DNA from: Desulfurobacteriaceae bacterium
Lineage (GTDB): Bacteria > Aquificota > Aquificia > Desulfurobacteriales > Desulfurobacteriaceae
DNA length: 64,000 nucleotides
Assembly: GCA_027068415.1 (NCBI GenBank)
Contig: JAMOTD010000014.1
Location: 1-64,000, forward strand
Direction of reading: 5' to 3'
Within the stretch, counting starts at the first letter, position 1. The number at the start of each line of letters is the position of its first letter. Positions 24,417 to 33,594 of this stretch are shown here, one piece after another. Below the pieces are notes generated by a model. The model was not told the DNA's origin. It saw only the letters and a list, made by a program, of their open reading frames with translations, and did not search any database. The position numbers and the translations under genes were made by a program.

Positions 24417-25778
24417 ATGTTTAAAAAGATCCTCATAGCCAATAGGGGAGAGATTGCAGTAAGGATTATCAGAACCTGCAGGGAGCTCGGGATAAAGACC
24501 GTTGCCGTTTACTCAAAGGCCGATAAAGACTCCCTCCACGTCTACCTTGCAGATGAGGCGGTCTGCATCGGAGGGCCGCTTCCTCAGGAGAGCTACCTGA
24601 ACATTCCTGCGATAATTGCCGCTGCCGAGCTTACCGGGGCGGACGCGATCCACCCGGGCTACGGCTTCCTCTCCGAAAATCCGGGGTTTGCCGAAATCTG
24701 TACGGCGTGCGGGATAAAGTTTATCGGCCCCTCCCCCGAAACGATGATTTTGATGGGAGACAAGGCCAAAGCGAGGGAAGTTGCTATAAAAGCGGGAATT
24801 CCCGTAGTCCCCGGCAGCGGAGTTGTAAAGAGCGTTCAGGATGCCCTTGAGTTTTTAAAAGAGGTGGGCCTTCCGGCACTCGTAAAGGCTGCCCACGGTG
24901 GCGGGGGCAGAGGAATGAGGTTAATAGAAAGCGAAGAGGAGGCCGAGACCCTTATAGTTACCGCGATGGCCGAAGCTGAGGCAGCCTTCGGGAGCGGTGA
25001 AGTTTACCTTGAGAAGTACATCGCAGAGCCCAGGCACGTGGAAGTTCAAGTGGTTGCAGACTCCCACGGAAATGTTATAACATTTGGAGAGCGCGAGTGC
25101 TCTCTTCAGAGGAGGCACCAGAAGATATTAGAGGAGTCGCCCTCGCCCTTCGTTAGTGAGAGCTTAAGGAGAGAGCTCTCTAAAGCTGCCCTCAAACTTG
25201 CCGAGTATATAAACTACGAGGGAGCAGGAACTGTTGAGTTCCTCGTTGATAAAAGCGGTAATTTCTACTTTATTGAGATGAATACAAGAATTCAGGTTGA
25301 GCACCCTGTAACCGAAATGGTATCAGGAAAAGACCTTATAGCCCTGCAGATTTCTGCGGCTGCCGGAGAGAAGCTTGACATAGGTCAAGCCCGATTAAGC
25401 GGCCACGCAATAGAATTTAGAATTAACTGTGAAGATTACGAAAAGGGCTTTAGGCCTGCTCCGGGTAAGATAGAAAAACTTCTCCTGCCCGGGGGCTTCG
25501 GGGTTAGGGTAGATACTTACGTTTACGAGGGCTATAACGTTCCCGTTTACTACGACTCTCTCCTCGGGAAACTAATCGTTTGGGGAGAGACGAGGGAGGA
25601 GGCGATAAAGAGAGGGAGAAGGGCCCTATCTGAGTTTGTTATTGGAGGGAACCTTAAGACCCTTATACCCCTTCATCAGAGGATTTTGGAGAGTGAGCCC
25701 TTCCTTAAGGGTAATTACGACACCAAAACCCTTGAGGAGGAGATTTTACCCAATATAGAAGAAAAAGCGGGTTCTTAA
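24417..25778 (+). CDS. accC: biotin carboxylase subunit of acetyl-CoA carboxylase
   Basis: A 453-aa ATP-grasp enzyme that carboxylates biotin on Acc[51 protein letters not shown] (ATP loop), [18 protein letters not shown] and [18 protein letters not shown] are all present. Length is normal. It begins 3 bp after accB. Confidence 0.97.
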   Translation: MFKKILIANRGEIAVRIIRTCRELGIKTVAVYSKADKDSLHVYLADEAVCIGGPLPQESYLNIPAIIAAAELTGADAIHPGYGFLSENPGFAEICTACGIKFIGPSPETMILMGDKAKAREVAIKAGIPVVPGSGVVKSVQDALEFLKEVGLPALVKAAHGGGGRGMRLIESEEEAETLIVTAMAEAEAAFGSGEVYLEKYIAEPRHVEVQVVADSHGNVITFGERECSLQRRHQKILEESPSPFVSESLRRELSKAALKLAEYINYEGAGTVEFLVDKSGNFYFIEMNTRIQVEHPVTEMVSGKDLIALQISAAAGEKLDIGQARLSGHAIEFRINCEDYEKGFRPAPGKIEKLLLPGGFGVRVDTYVYEGYNVPVYYDSLLGKLIVWGETREEAIKRGRRALSEFVIGGNLKTLIPLHQRILESEPFLKGNYDTKTLEEEILPNIEEKAGS

Positions 25779-25811
25779 GCGTAGTTAAAACCCGGTTTAC
25801 GGAGGAAACAG

Positions 25812-26315
25812 ATGACCAGCCAGACCAAGTCGGAAAAAGTCAAAGCTTGGCTAAAGGAATACCTTTCGGAGTTCGGAGAGTACAGCGGAACGATAGAGGA
25901 GCTCTCCCAGCTTGCAGGAGCCTCCCCCTACCTCATAAAAAAGGTTGTAGGTGAGCTTGAGGAGGAGGGATTTCTCAAGGCGGAGACCAAAAGGGGTAAA
26001 GGGTTAGTTATAACCCTCCTTGAGGAGAAGAAAGAGGAGGAGGAGGCCGTGGAGGAGAAAAGGGAGGAGAGCTTAGAGAAGGCCGAGAAGAAAGAAGAAG
26101 AGAGAAAAGAAGAAAAGAAGAAGGAGAAGAAGAAGTCACTTCAAGACCAAGTTCTCTCATCTCTTCTGGGTAAGAACGTTACGGTCTTCCTCATCAGCGG
26201 AACGAGGCTTGAGGGAGTTCTACTTGACTTTGACAACTTTACCCTTGCAATGACGGCTCCCAAAGGGAAGTCCCTTGTTTACAAGCACGCCGTTGCAACA
26301 ATCCTCTTTGAGTAG
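25812..26315 (+). CDS. winged-helix/Hfq-like (Sm) fusion protein 1
   Basis: A 167-aa protein in three parts. Residues 1-70 look like a winged helix (EYSGTIEELSQLAGASPYLIKKVVGELEEEGFLKAET). Residues 71-108 are almost only Glu and Lys, a charged linker. Residues 109-167 are an Sm/Hfq domain: LQD at 110-112 (proximal RNA-face motif of Hfq), VTVFLISGTRLEGVLLDFDNFTLAM (Sm1), and YKHA at 157-160 (Sm2 signature with Hfq's Lys-His). Ordinary Hfq is a free 70-100 aa protein that forms RNA-binding hexamers. Here each subunit would add a DNA- or protein-binding head. It follows accC by 33 bp, and the paralogue comes 9 bp later. Confidence 0.8.
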   Translation: MTSQTKSEKVKAWLKEYLSEFGEYSGTIEELSQLAGASPYLIKKVVGELEEEGFLKAETKRGKGLVITLLEEKKEEEEAVEEKREESLEKAEKKEEERKEEKKKEKKKSLQDQVLSSLLGKNVTVFLISGTRLEGVLLDFDNFTLAMTAPKGKSLVYKHAVATILFE

Positions 26316-26324
26316 GTTATAAAG

Positions 26325-26819
26325 ATGAAGAGGTATAAGACTTTAGAGGAAGCTCAGATAGAGCTCATAGAGCTCCTTGAGGAGAGAGGAGAGTTCAGGG
26401 GAACACTTGAGGAATTAGCTCAGGAGCTCTCGGTTCGCCCTGAGAACGTTAAGCCCCTCCTTCAGCTCCTTAAGTCCTCCGGCGACATCGTTTACGAGAA
26501 GGTTGACGAGGAGCTGATTGTAAGGCCGGCAACGATGATGCCGGTAATCCCTCCCGTCCTTACCAAAGAGCAGGAGAGGGAGATTGAGGAGAAGGTAAAG
26601 GAAGGCTACAAAGTGGTAGCCTGTTCAACCATGGGCGGGGTTCAGAGTCGGGAGCTCCGGAGCATGCTGGGTAAGAGGATAATCGTCTACTTCAGGAACG
26701 GCAGTAAAGTTGAGGCCAAGCTTAAGGGGTTTGATAGATTCTGCCTGAGGTTAAAAAACTACATGGGAAATATCCTTGCCTACAAGCACGCCATTTCTAC
26801 GATTGTCTATAAGCCGTAG
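26325..26819 (+). CDS. winged-helix/Hfq-like (Sm) fusion protein 2
   Basis: A 164-aa paralogue of the preceding gene. Residues 1-68 form a similar helix-turn-helix (EFRGTLEELAQELSVRPENVKPLLQLLKSSGDIVYEKV). The linker (69-105) is Pro/Glu-rich rather than Glu/Lys. Residues 107-164 are Hfq-like: IIVYFRNGSKVEAKLKGFDRFCLRL and YKHAISTIVY, the latter identical to the classic Hfq YKHAIST. The LQD proximal motif is replaced by VQSREL, so RNA-face chemistry may differ from protein 1. The two could form a mixed ring. The end overlaps the convergent regulator gene by 13 nt. Confidence 0.8.
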   Translation: MKRYKTLEEAQIELIELLEERGEFRGTLEELAQELSVRPENVKPLLQLLKSSGDIVYEKVDEELIVRPATMMPVIPPVLTKEQEREIEEKVKEGYKVVACSTMGGVQSRELRSMLGKRIIVYFRNGSKVEAKLKGFDRFCLRLKNYMGNILAYKHAISTIVYKP

Positions 26820-27472
26820 GAGAGGAAGTATCCTTTGTTCCTCACGCTCTTTATCTTTAAAATAGGTTCAATTTCACTTACAACTTTCCTCAACCTTGAC
26901 ATGTAGACTGGAATGTTGTCCTTCTTTATCCCCAAAAGGGAAAACCTCTTGTAAGGAACGACCTCTCCGGGAGACTGGAAGAGTTCCTTGAGGATTGTCC
27001 CCTCCTTGTAGGAGAGCTCCCTCTCTTTCCCCCTTCCCGTAGGTATTATCTTCTCAAGTTTTGAATAGCTCAGGCTCGTAATCAGGTTGATTATTGAGCC
27101 GTTTTTTAGCTCAATCTTGACGTTCTTTGCCGTCTTAAAGAGGGCTTTGAGAATTGAGAAGAGGGTAAGGGGATTGTAGTTTGAGAAGTAAACGTTGGGA
27201 GGCAGAGAAATCCCCCTCTCCGAAAAGTTGGGGTAGTACTCTCCCGTCAAAATTACGGGAACGGGGGCGGAGAGCTCCGTTTTCCTCCTGATTTCTTCCA
27301 TAGAATTGATTGAAATCAGGAGAAAATCGGGTTTTGGGCTGTGGCTTTCAAACCTTGAGAGGTGAAAAGGAGTGATTGAGAGGTGAATTTTCTCCACTTT
27401 GCCCACCCTTTCAAGGAGGAGGCGGGCCCTTTTGTCCTCCGGAATGACGCCGATGTTGTAAATTCTTTTCAT
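26807..27472 (-). CDS. OmpR-type DNA-binding regulator with degenerate receiver-like domain
   Basis: A 221-aa protein. The C-terminal third has an OmpR/PhoB-like winged helix (LSYKEGTILKELFQSPGEVVPYKRFSLL...IPVYMSRLRKVVSEIEPILKIKSVRNKGYFLSYGL). The N-terminal domain is arranged like a receiver, but the phosphoacceptor position in KPDFLLISIN is Ser54 rather than Asp. It is therefore probably not phosphorylated in the usual way. No kinase gene is adjacent. Target unknown. Confidence 0.68.
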   Translation of the reverse strand: MKRIYNIGVIPEDKRARLLLERVGKVEKIHLSITPFHLSRFESHSPKPDFLLISINSMEEIRRKTELSAPVPVILTGEYYPNFSERGISLPPNVYFSNYNPLTLFSILKALFKTAKNVKIELKNGSIINLITSLSYSKLEKIIPTGRGKERELSYKEGTILKELFQSPGEVVPYKRFSLLGIKKDNIPVYMSRLRKVVSEIEPILKIKSVRNKGYFLSYGL

Positions 27473-27607
27473 CTTTCCCCCTCGCGTCAGAAGTATTAAA
27501 ATTTTTTAAAGAAATTTTCCGTCCACTTCTTGGAAGCAATTGTACAAAATGCCTATTTAAACATGGATTAAATTTCAAAAACTTTAACCGTCTCCTCCCG
27601 GTGAGGG

Positions 27608-27613
27608 TATAAT
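27608..27613 (+). promoter_or_regulatory. -10 box upstream of the UvrD-like helicase
   Basis: A perfect TATAAT lies 26 bp before the first GTG start, inside a 166-bp divergent gap shared with the regulator at 26807-27472. The -35 region (about TTTAAC) is poor. Confidence 0.45.
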
Positions 27614-27638
27614 TTCCTTCCCTAATTTTAGGAGGAAA

Positions 27639-29753
27639 GTGGTGGAAAAACTCTTAAAGGATTTAAATCCACAACAAAAAGAGGCCGTTTTGTACTTTGA
27701 TTCTCCCCTTCTGATTCTTGCAGGAGCGGGTTCAGGTAAAACCAGAGTAATTACTTACAAAATTGCTTATATGGTTAAAGAATTATCGTTCACTCCCGAA
27801 AGAATCCTTGCGATTACCTTTACCAATAAAGCCGCCAAAGAGATGAAGGAGAGGGTTGAAGCTCTCTTAGGGGCTCAAACTCCCGTCTTAGTTTCCACTT
27901 TCCACTCCTTCTGCGTTAGGCTTTTAAGGAGTTTTGGCCGTGAGTTGGGGATTGAGAGGAACTTCATAATAGTTGACGGCGACGATAAGAAGAGGCTTTT
28001 AAAAGAGGTCATAAAGGATTTAAACCTTGACAGCGAGCTCTACTCCCCCCAGACAATCTCCTCACTAATCAGCAACGTTAAAAACGGCCTCTTTACGGCC
28101 GAGGCGATGCTCTCCCATTACCCGAAGCTCTCCGAGCTCTATAACGTCTACAACGAGAGGCTCAGGAAGTTAAACGCCCTTGACTTTGACGACCTCCTAT
28201 TAATGGGAAGGGAGCTCCTCTTAATCCCCCACCTTCAGGAGAGGCTCTCAAACCACTTCCAGTACGTCCTGATTGATGAATATCAGGATACCAACAAAGT
28301 CCAGTACGAAATAGCAAAAGCCCTTACCCATAGGAAGGGGAACATCTGCGCCGTGGGAGACGAAGACCAGTGCATCTACACCTGGAGGGGCGCCAACATA
28401 GACAACATTCTCTCCTTTGAGAAGGACTTTAAGAACGCCAAAATCATAAAACTTGAGAAGAACTACAGGTGCACCGGAACAATCCTTGAGGCGGCAAATT
28501 CCGTAATCTCAAACAACAGGCTCAGGAAGGGGAAGGAGCTCTACACCGATAACCCCAAGGGTGAGCCCATACGCCTCTACAGGGCAGAGAACGAGGTTGA
28601 CGAAGCCCTCTTTATTGCCCAAACGGTTAAGCTCCTTTTAAAGAGGGGAATCTCCCCCAAGGATATTGCAATCTTCTACAGGACAAACTCCCTCTCAAGG
28701 GCTATAGAGGACGCCTTAAGGAGGGAGGGAATCGCCTACCAGATTGTCGGAGGAGTAAAGTTTTATGAAAGGAGGGAAGTAAAGGATATTCTCTCCTACT
28801 TGAGGCTTCTCCTCTTTGAAAGAGATGAAATTTCCCTCATGAGGGTTTTAAACGTTCCTAAAAGGGGTTTGGGAAGTAAGAGTCAGGAGGCTTTAAAGGA
28901 GCTCCTTAATAGGGGGCTTACCACCACCGAGGCCCTAAAAGAGCTTGAGGGCTCCTTGAAACAGGAAAAGCAGAGGAGGGCCGTAAGGAAGCTCGTTGAG
29001 ACCCTTGAGCTCTTAAGGGATAAACTTGAGGAGCTCCCACCTTACGACTTCCTTTCACTTTTGATTAAGGAAATCGGCTACGAGGAGTACCTGAGGAGCG
29101 AGTTCCCCGAGGAGTGGGAGAGCAGGCTTGAGAACGTAAGGGAGCTGGGGAACACCCTTCAGGAGTTTGCCGAGAGGGAGGGGCTTAGGGGCGGGGAGCT
29201 CTACACCGAGTTCCTCTCAACAGTTGCCCTCTCAAGCGAGCAGGACTCCTTGAAGGAGGGTGAAGAGAGGGTGGTTCTGATGACAGTTCACGCCTCTAAG
29301 GGGCTTGAGTTCCCCGTCGTCTTTGTTGCCGGCCTTGAGGAGGGGCTCTTCCCCCACGCCCGCTCAACCGACACCAGCAGCGAGGTTGAGGAGGAGAGGA
29401 GGCTCTTTTACGTAGCGATTACGAGGGCAAAGAAGCTTTTGACTTTAACATACGCAAAAGAGAGAAGGCTCTTCGGTTCAAGGCGTTTTACTACTCCTTC
29501 ACGTTTCCTCTCGGAAATTCCTCCCCACCTCGTAAAAGAGGTTAGGAAGAAGGTTAGGGGTGAGGTCTCACCTGCACCTTCCCCCTCGGCCGGGAGCTCT
29601 CTTGAGGTAAAAGAGAAACCTCCCAAACTGGTCTATCACGCCAAGTTCGGTAAAGGCGTAGTAAAAAGGGTTGAAGGGGATAAAATTACTGCGTTCTTTG
29701 CCAACTACGGCCAGAAGACGATTTTGAGGAAGTTTTTAAAAATCCTATCTTAG
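27639..29753 (+). CDS. UvrD/PcrA-type superfamily 1 DNA helicase
   Basis: A 704-aa 3'-5' DNA helicase for repair and replication conflicts. Motifs: LNPQQKEAV (Q motif), LAGAGSGKTRVI (Walker A), TFTNKAAKEMKERV (Ia), LIDEYQDTN (II), VGDEDQCIYTWRGA (III), EKNYRC (IV), VVLMTVHASKGLEFPVVFVAGLEEGLFPH (V) and EERRLFYVAITRAKKLL (VI). The C-terminal YHAKFGKGVVKRVEG...ANYGQKTI is the PcrA Tudor-like RNA polymerase-binding domain. The start is one of two adjacent GTGs (27639/27642) after GGAGG. Confidence 0.95.
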   Translation: MVEKLLKDLNPQQKEAVLYFDSPLLILAGAGSGKTRVITYKIAYMVKELSFTPERILAITFTNKAAKEMKERVEALLGAQTPVLVSTFHSFCVRLLRSFGRELGIERNFIIVDGDDKKRLLKEVIKDLNLDSELYSPQTISSLISNVKNGLFTAEAMLSHYPKLSELYNVYNERLRKLNALDFDDLLLMGRELLLIPHLQERLSNHFQYVLIDEYQDTNKVQYEIAKALTHRKGNICAVGDEDQCIYTWRGANIDNILSFEKDFKNAKIIKLEKNYRCTGTILEAANSVISNNRLRKGKELYTDNPKGEPIRLYRAENEVDEALFIAQTVKLLLKRGISPKDIAIFYRTNSLSRAIEDALRREGIAYQIVGGVKFYERREVKDILSYLRLLLFERDEISLMRVLNVPKRGLGSKSQEALKELLNRGLTTTEALKELEGSLKQEKQRRAVRKLVETLELLRDKLEELPPYDFLSLLIKEIGYEEYLRSEFPEEWESRLENVRELGNTLQEFAEREGLRGGELYTEFLSTVALSSEQDSLKEGEERVVLMTVHASKGLEFPVVFVAGLEEGLFPHARSTDTSSEVEEERRLFYVAITRAKKLLTLTYAKERRLFGSRRFTTPSRFLSEIPPHLVKEVRKKVRGEVSPAPSPSAGSSLEVKEKPPKLVYHAKFGKGVVKRVEGDKITAFFANYGQKTILRKFLKILS

Positions 29754-29762
29754 GAGGTTAAG

Positions 29763-30914
29763 TTGAAGCCCATAAAGAAGAGGCTCTTAACTCCCGGCCC
29801 CACAATGGTTCCCGAGAGGGTTCTTGAAGCCCTTTCAAGGCCTACCCTCTACCACCGCTCCCCGGAGTTTAAGAGGATTTTCCTTGAGACGAGGGAGCTC
29901 CTAAAGAGGGTTTTGAGAACCGAAGGGGAGGTTTTAATTCTCACCAGCTCCGGAACGGGAGCCATGGAGGCGGCCGTTTCAAACCTCTTTAACCCCGGCG
30001 ACAGCGCCGTTGTTGTTGTAGGAGGGAAGTTCGGCCAGAGGTGGCAGGAGCTGTGCCTGACCTACGGAGTTGAGCCGGTTGTTATTGAAGTTGAGTGGGG
30101 TAGGGCGGTAAAGGTTGAGGAGGTTAAGAGGGCCCTTGAGGAGAACCCCGGCGTTAAGGGCGTTCTGGTTCAGATTTGTGAGACCTCAACGGGAACTATC
30201 CACCCCGTCAGGGAAATCGGGGAGCTCCTTAAAAACTACCCCGAAGCCCTCCTGATAGCCGACGGAATCACGGCCTACGGCGTTTACGACATTCCCACAG
30301 ACGAGTGGGGAATTGACGTTGCGATAACCGGCTCCCAAAAAGCCCTCATGACCCCTCCCGGCCTTGCGGTAATCTCCCTCAACGGCAGGGCTCAGGAGAG
30401 GTTGGAGCAGGTTGAGGAGAGGGCTTACTACTTCAACTTGAAGAAAGAGTTAAAACAGCAGAGGAAGGGACAGACCGCCTACACCACCGCTACCAACCTG
30501 GTCGTTGCCCTTAATGAGGCCCTGAAGATGATAGAGGAAGAGGGGCTCGGAGAGGTTGCAAGGAGACACGCCCTCTTGGCTGAGGCCACAAGGGAGGGAA
30601 TTAAGGCCCTCGGGCTGGAGCTCTTTTCCGAAAGCCCCGCAAACGGCGTTACTGCCGTTAGAGTTCCCGAGGGAATAGACGGACAGGAGATTGTGAAGAT
30701 TGCAAGGGAGGAGTTCGGAGTAACCATCGCCGGAGGGCAGGAGCACCTTAAGGGGAAAATCTTCCGCCTTTCCCACATGGGCTACGTTGACATCTTTGAC
30801 GTTTTAACCGGCCTTGAGGTTGCCGAGTTTGCCCTGAAAAAGCTCGGCTACGACTCCTTTAAGCTCGGCTCCTCGGTGGGGGCGGCGATGGAAGTTTTTT
30901 CCCAAAAAGGTTAA
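29763..30914 (+). CDS. class V aminotransferase (serine-pyruvate / alanine-glyoxylate type)
   Basis: A 383-aa PLP enzyme. LLTPGPTMVPERVLEAL, LILTSSGTGAMEAAVSNL, LIADGITAYGVYDIPTDEWGIDVAITGSQKALMTPPG (PLP Lys in SQK) and GVTIAGGQEHLKGKIFRLSHMGYVD are typical of the serine-glyoxylate/alanine-glyoxylate group. Close relatives are often annotated as soluble hydrogenase small subunit. TTG start after AGGAGG. The metabolic role (serine/glyoxylate) is not fixed by context. Confidence 0.85.
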   Translation: MKPIKKRLLTPGPTMVPERVLEALSRPTLYHRSPEFKRIFLETRELLKRVLRTEGEVLILTSSGTGAMEAAVSNLFNPGDSAVVVVGGKFGQRWQELCLTYGVEPVVIEVEWGRAVKVEEVKRALEENPGVKGVLVQICETSTGTIHPVREIGELLKNYPEALLIADGITAYGVYDIPTDEWGIDVAITGSQKALMTPPGLAVISLNGRAQERLEQVEERAYYFNLKKELKQQRKGQTAYTTATNLVVALNEALKMIEEEGLGEVARRHALLAEATREGIKALGLELFSESPANGVTAVRVPEGIDGQEIVKIAREEFGVTIAGGQEHLKGKIFRLSHMGYVDIFDVLTGLEVAEFALKKLGYDSFKLGSSVGAAMEVFSQKG

Positions 30915-30950
30915 GATGGCTTTTAAACTTTTAGAAAAGGAGATTTTCCG

Positions 30951-31370
30951 ATGACCAACTACCGCTACACAGTAGAGTACACCCTTACCGCCCCCGACGG
31001 CAGCGTAATTGACACGACCGAGGGGAGGGAGCCCTTCACATTTACAACCGGTCAGAACGAGGTTATTCCCGGCTTTGAGAGGGAAGTTCTCCGGATGGAG
31101 GAGGGAGAGGAGAAGACCTTTACCCTTCAGCCGTCGGAGGCCTACGGCGAGAGGAGAGAGGAGCTCGTTGAGAGGGTTCCGAGGCAGGCCCTTCAGGGTA
31201 TAGAGCTCCACGAAGGTCAGGTTCTTCAGGGAACAACCCCCGACGGAAGGACTTTCCTCGTAAGAGTTCTCTCCTTTGACGATAGTGAAGTCGTCCTTGA
31301 CCACAACCACCCCCTTGCGGGCGTTCCCCTTACCTTTAAGGTTAAGGTTTTAAAGAAGGAGGAGGTTTAG
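30951..31370 (+). CDS. FKBP-type peptidyl-prolyl isomerase (SlyD-like)
   Basis: A 139-aa two-domain prolyl isomerase/chaperone. The FKBP half is split by an insert-in-flap domain: YTLTAPDGSVIDTTEGREPFTFTTGQNEVIPGFEREVLRMEEGEEKTFTLQPSEAYGERREEL then VLDHNHPLAGVPLTFKVKVL. This matches SlyD without its metal-binding His-rich tail. It likely assists folding in the cytosol. The flavin reductase gene begins 1 bp after the stop. Confidence 0.88.
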   Translation: MTNYRYTVEYTLTAPDGSVIDTTEGREPFTFTTGQNEVIPGFEREVLRMEEGEEKTFTLQPSEAYGERREELVERVPRQALQGIELHEGQVLQGTTPDGRTFLVRVLSFDDSEVVLDHNHPLAGVPLTFKVKVLKKEEV

Positions 31371-31371
31371 G

Positions 31372-31956
31372 TTGAGGTCTGCTCGCCTTGAAGAGCTCCC
31401 TCAGCAAACGGTAAGCAAGCTCATATTTAACCTCGTCGTTCCCAGACCTATTGCCTGGATTACGACAGTTTCGGGAGAGGGGGTAGTAAACCTCGCCCCC
31501 TTCTCCTTCTACAATGCAATAACCACAAAGCCGCCCCTCTTAATGGTCTCAATCGGGAAGAGGAAGGACGGGAGTTTAAAGGACACTTCAAGGAATATTA
31601 GGGAGACCGGCGAGTTTGTCGTTAATTTGGTGAGTGAGGAGCTCCTTGAGAAGATGCACTTAACCGGAAAAGACTTCCCTCCCGATGTCAGTGAGGCTCA
31701 GGAGCTCGGGATAGAGCTTGAGCCCTCTTTGGCAGTAGAGCCCCCGAGGGTTAAGGATTCTCCCGCCTCCTTAGAGTGTACCGTAAAAGAGATTATTCCC
31801 CTGGGCTCAACCCCGATGGACGTTGTAATAGGTGAGGTTGTTGCCGTTAAGTGGGATGAGGAGCTCCTTGAGACCTCAAAAGGCCTCGTCGGAAGGCTCG
31901 GCGGTAAAAGCTACTGCGTTGTAGGTGAGGAGATAGACCTTTCACACTTAAAGTAG
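31372..31956 (+). CDS. flavin reductase-like / FMN-binding split-barrel protein
   Basis: A 194-aa FMN-binding split-barrel protein. VPRPIAWITTVSGEGVVNLAPFSFYNAITTKPPLLMVSIGKRKDGSLKDTSRNIRETGEFVVNLV is the family signature. Members bind FMN and may reduce flavins; many are untested. TTG start preceded by GGAGG at the end of slyD. Confidence 0.82.
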   Translation: MRSARLEELPQQTVSKLIFNLVVPRPIAWITTVSGEGVVNLAPFSFYNAITTKPPLLMVSIGKRKDGSLKDTSRNIRETGEFVVNLVSEELLEKMHLTGKDFPPDVSEAQELGIELEPSLAVEPPRVKDSPASLECTVKEIIPLGSTPMDVVIGEVVAVKWDEELLETSKGLVGRLGGKSYCVVGEEIDLSHLK

Positions 31957-31965
31957 TTTAAAGGG

Positions 31966-31983
31966 GGCGGGCATCTGCCCGCC
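31966..31983 (+). terminator. hairpin after the flavin reductase gene
   Basis: A perfect 8-bp stem (GGCGGGCA/TGCCCGCC) with a 2-base loop lies 10 bp after the stop. It is followed by TCTAAAAAA rather than a T-run, so it is an imperfect intrinsic terminator. The remaining stretch to 32051 shows nothing else. Confidence 0.5.
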
Positions 31984-32051
31984 TCTAAAAAATGAGAGCA
32001 GGTATTGTTGTTATTGCCAGTTTCAATAATTATTAACCTATAGTTTAAATG

Positions 32052-33542
32052 TCAACCTTTAAATCCCCAGCTCCAGGGGTCGGGTTTCCTTATGGGGCTC
32101 GGTATTCCCAGCTTATCCCAGATTTCGTCAACTTTTCTCTTAACCCTCTCGTCCATCTCAATATCCGGCGGCCAGTCCCTCGTAAAGCCCTCGCTCTTCC
32201 ACTTCCTCGTTGCGTCAACCCCCATCTTGCTCCCGTAGAAGGGTAGCGGTGAGGTGTGGTCCAGGGCGTCAACGGGCCCTTCGCTGAAAAAGACGTCCCT
32301 CTTGGGGTCAACGTTATTTCCCCACCTCCAGATAACCTCTCCGATGTCGTGAACGTTTACGTCCTTATCAAAAATCACGATGTTCTTCGTAAAGCTCATC
32401 TGCCCCAAGCCCCACAGTGCCGAGACAACCTTCCTTGCGTGCCCCGGGTAGCGCTTGTCAATTGAGATAAAGGCAAAGTTGTGGAAGACCCCTTCAATCG
32501 GCAGGTTCATGTCAACAATTTCCGGTAGCTGGGTCTTAAGCAGGGGGAGGAAAATCCTCTCCGTTGCCTTCCCGAGGTAGCAGTCTTCCATCGGAGGTTT
32601 CCCCACAATCGTTGCCGGGTAGATGGGGTTTCTCCTTCTGGTTATCTTGGTTATGTGGAAGACTGGGTAGAAGTCCGGGAGGGAGTAGTACCCCGTGTGG
32701 TCTCCGAAAGGCCCCTCAAACCTGAACTCTTCAGTGTCAACGTACCCTTCTAAGACTATCTCGGCGTTTGCCGGAACTTCAAGGTCAACGGTTTCACACT
32801 TAACCATCTCAACGGGCTTGCCCCTTAGAAAGCCCGCAAAGACCATCTCATCAACGTCTTCGGGCAGGGGAGCCGTTGCCGAGTAGATTACAGCCGGGTC
32901 GCCCCCTATTGCGACGGCAACGGGGAACCTCTTAATCCCCATCTTCTTTGCCTTCCAGAAGTGCTTAGCCCCGACTTTGTGCCAGTGCCAGTGCATTCCG
33001 GTTGTATTCTTACTGTAAACGTGAAGGCGGTACATACCGCAGTTTCTCTCGCCGGTTTCGGGGTCTTTTGTGAATACCAGCGGTAGGGTTATGAACCTTC
33101 CTCCGTCCTTTGGCCAGCAGAAGAGAATCGGGAACTTTGAGAGGTCGGGCTCTTCAATTACCTCCTTGCAGGGAGCTTTACTCTTTGAAACCTCTTTCGG
33201 AAATATGTCGGCGATTTTTTTGAGCTCTACCAGTTTTTTCAGTTTATCTATGAAGCCTGAAGGCTTTTCCGGTTTAAGGAGCTTTGCGGCTCTCCTTCCT
33301 ATATTGTCGGGGTCGTCCTCAAGGGCCATCTTGAGCCTCTTGTAGCTTGCAAAGAGGTTTATTGCAACGGGAATGTTCCTACCGTCAACGTTTTTAAAGA
33401 GAAGGGCCGGAGCTCCCGCCTTTACCGCCCTATCGGCTATTTCCGTTATCTCAAGGTAGGAGCTTACCGGGTGCTCAATTTCAAGGAGCTCTCCCTCTTC
33501 TTTAAGTTTTCTAATAAAGTCCCTTAAATCTTTGTAAGCCAT
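32052..33542 (-). CDS. UbiD family decarboxylase
   Basis: A 496-aa prenylated-FMN-dependent decarboxylase. The start at 33542 follows GGGAG; the 12 codons upstream are not conserved. DLRDFIRKLKEEGELLEIEHPVSSYLEITEIADRAVKAG, PLVFTKDPETGERNCGMYRLHVY, GMHWHWHKVGAKHFWKA, EFRFEGPFGDHTGYYS and the C-terminal region with VDALDHTSPLPFYGSKMGVDATRKW are signatures. In an anaerobe without ubiquinone it probably serves menaquinone (futalosine-type) or other aromatic acid decarboxylation; substrate inferred only. Confidence 0.88.
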   Translation of the reverse strand: MAYKDLRDFIRKLKEEGELLEIEHPVSSYLEITEIADRAVKAGAPALLFKNVDGRNIPVAINLFASYKRLKMALEDDPDNIGRRAAKLLKPEKPSGFIDKLKKLVELKKIADIFPKEVSKSKAPCKEVIEEPDLSKFPILFCWPKDGGRFITLPLVFTKDPETGERNCGMYRLHVYSKNTTGMHWHWHKVGAKHFWKAKKMGIKRFPVAVAIGGDPAVIYSATAPLPEDVDEMVFAGFLRGKPVEMVKCETVDLEVPANAEIVLEGYVDTEEFRFEGPFGDHTGYYSLPDFYPVFHITKITRRRNPIYPATIVGKPPMEDCYLGKATERIFLPLLKTQLPEIVDMNLPIEGVFHNFAFISIDKRYPGHARKVVSALWGLGQMSFTKNIVIFDKDVNVHDIGEVIWRWGNNVDPKRDVFFSEGPVDALDHTSPLPFYGSKMGVDATRKWKSEGFTRDWPPDIEMDERVKRKVDEIWDKLGIPSPIRKPDPWSWGFKG

Positions 33543-33594
33543 AGTTTCTCCCGGCGAATTTTTGTAGAATTCTACCACTTGACGGAGGGCAGAG

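Noticed and set aside
26030-26140. Purine-rich repeat as a structural DNA element
   Set aside because: It is explained by the Glu/Lys-rich linker codons of the first Hfq fusion.
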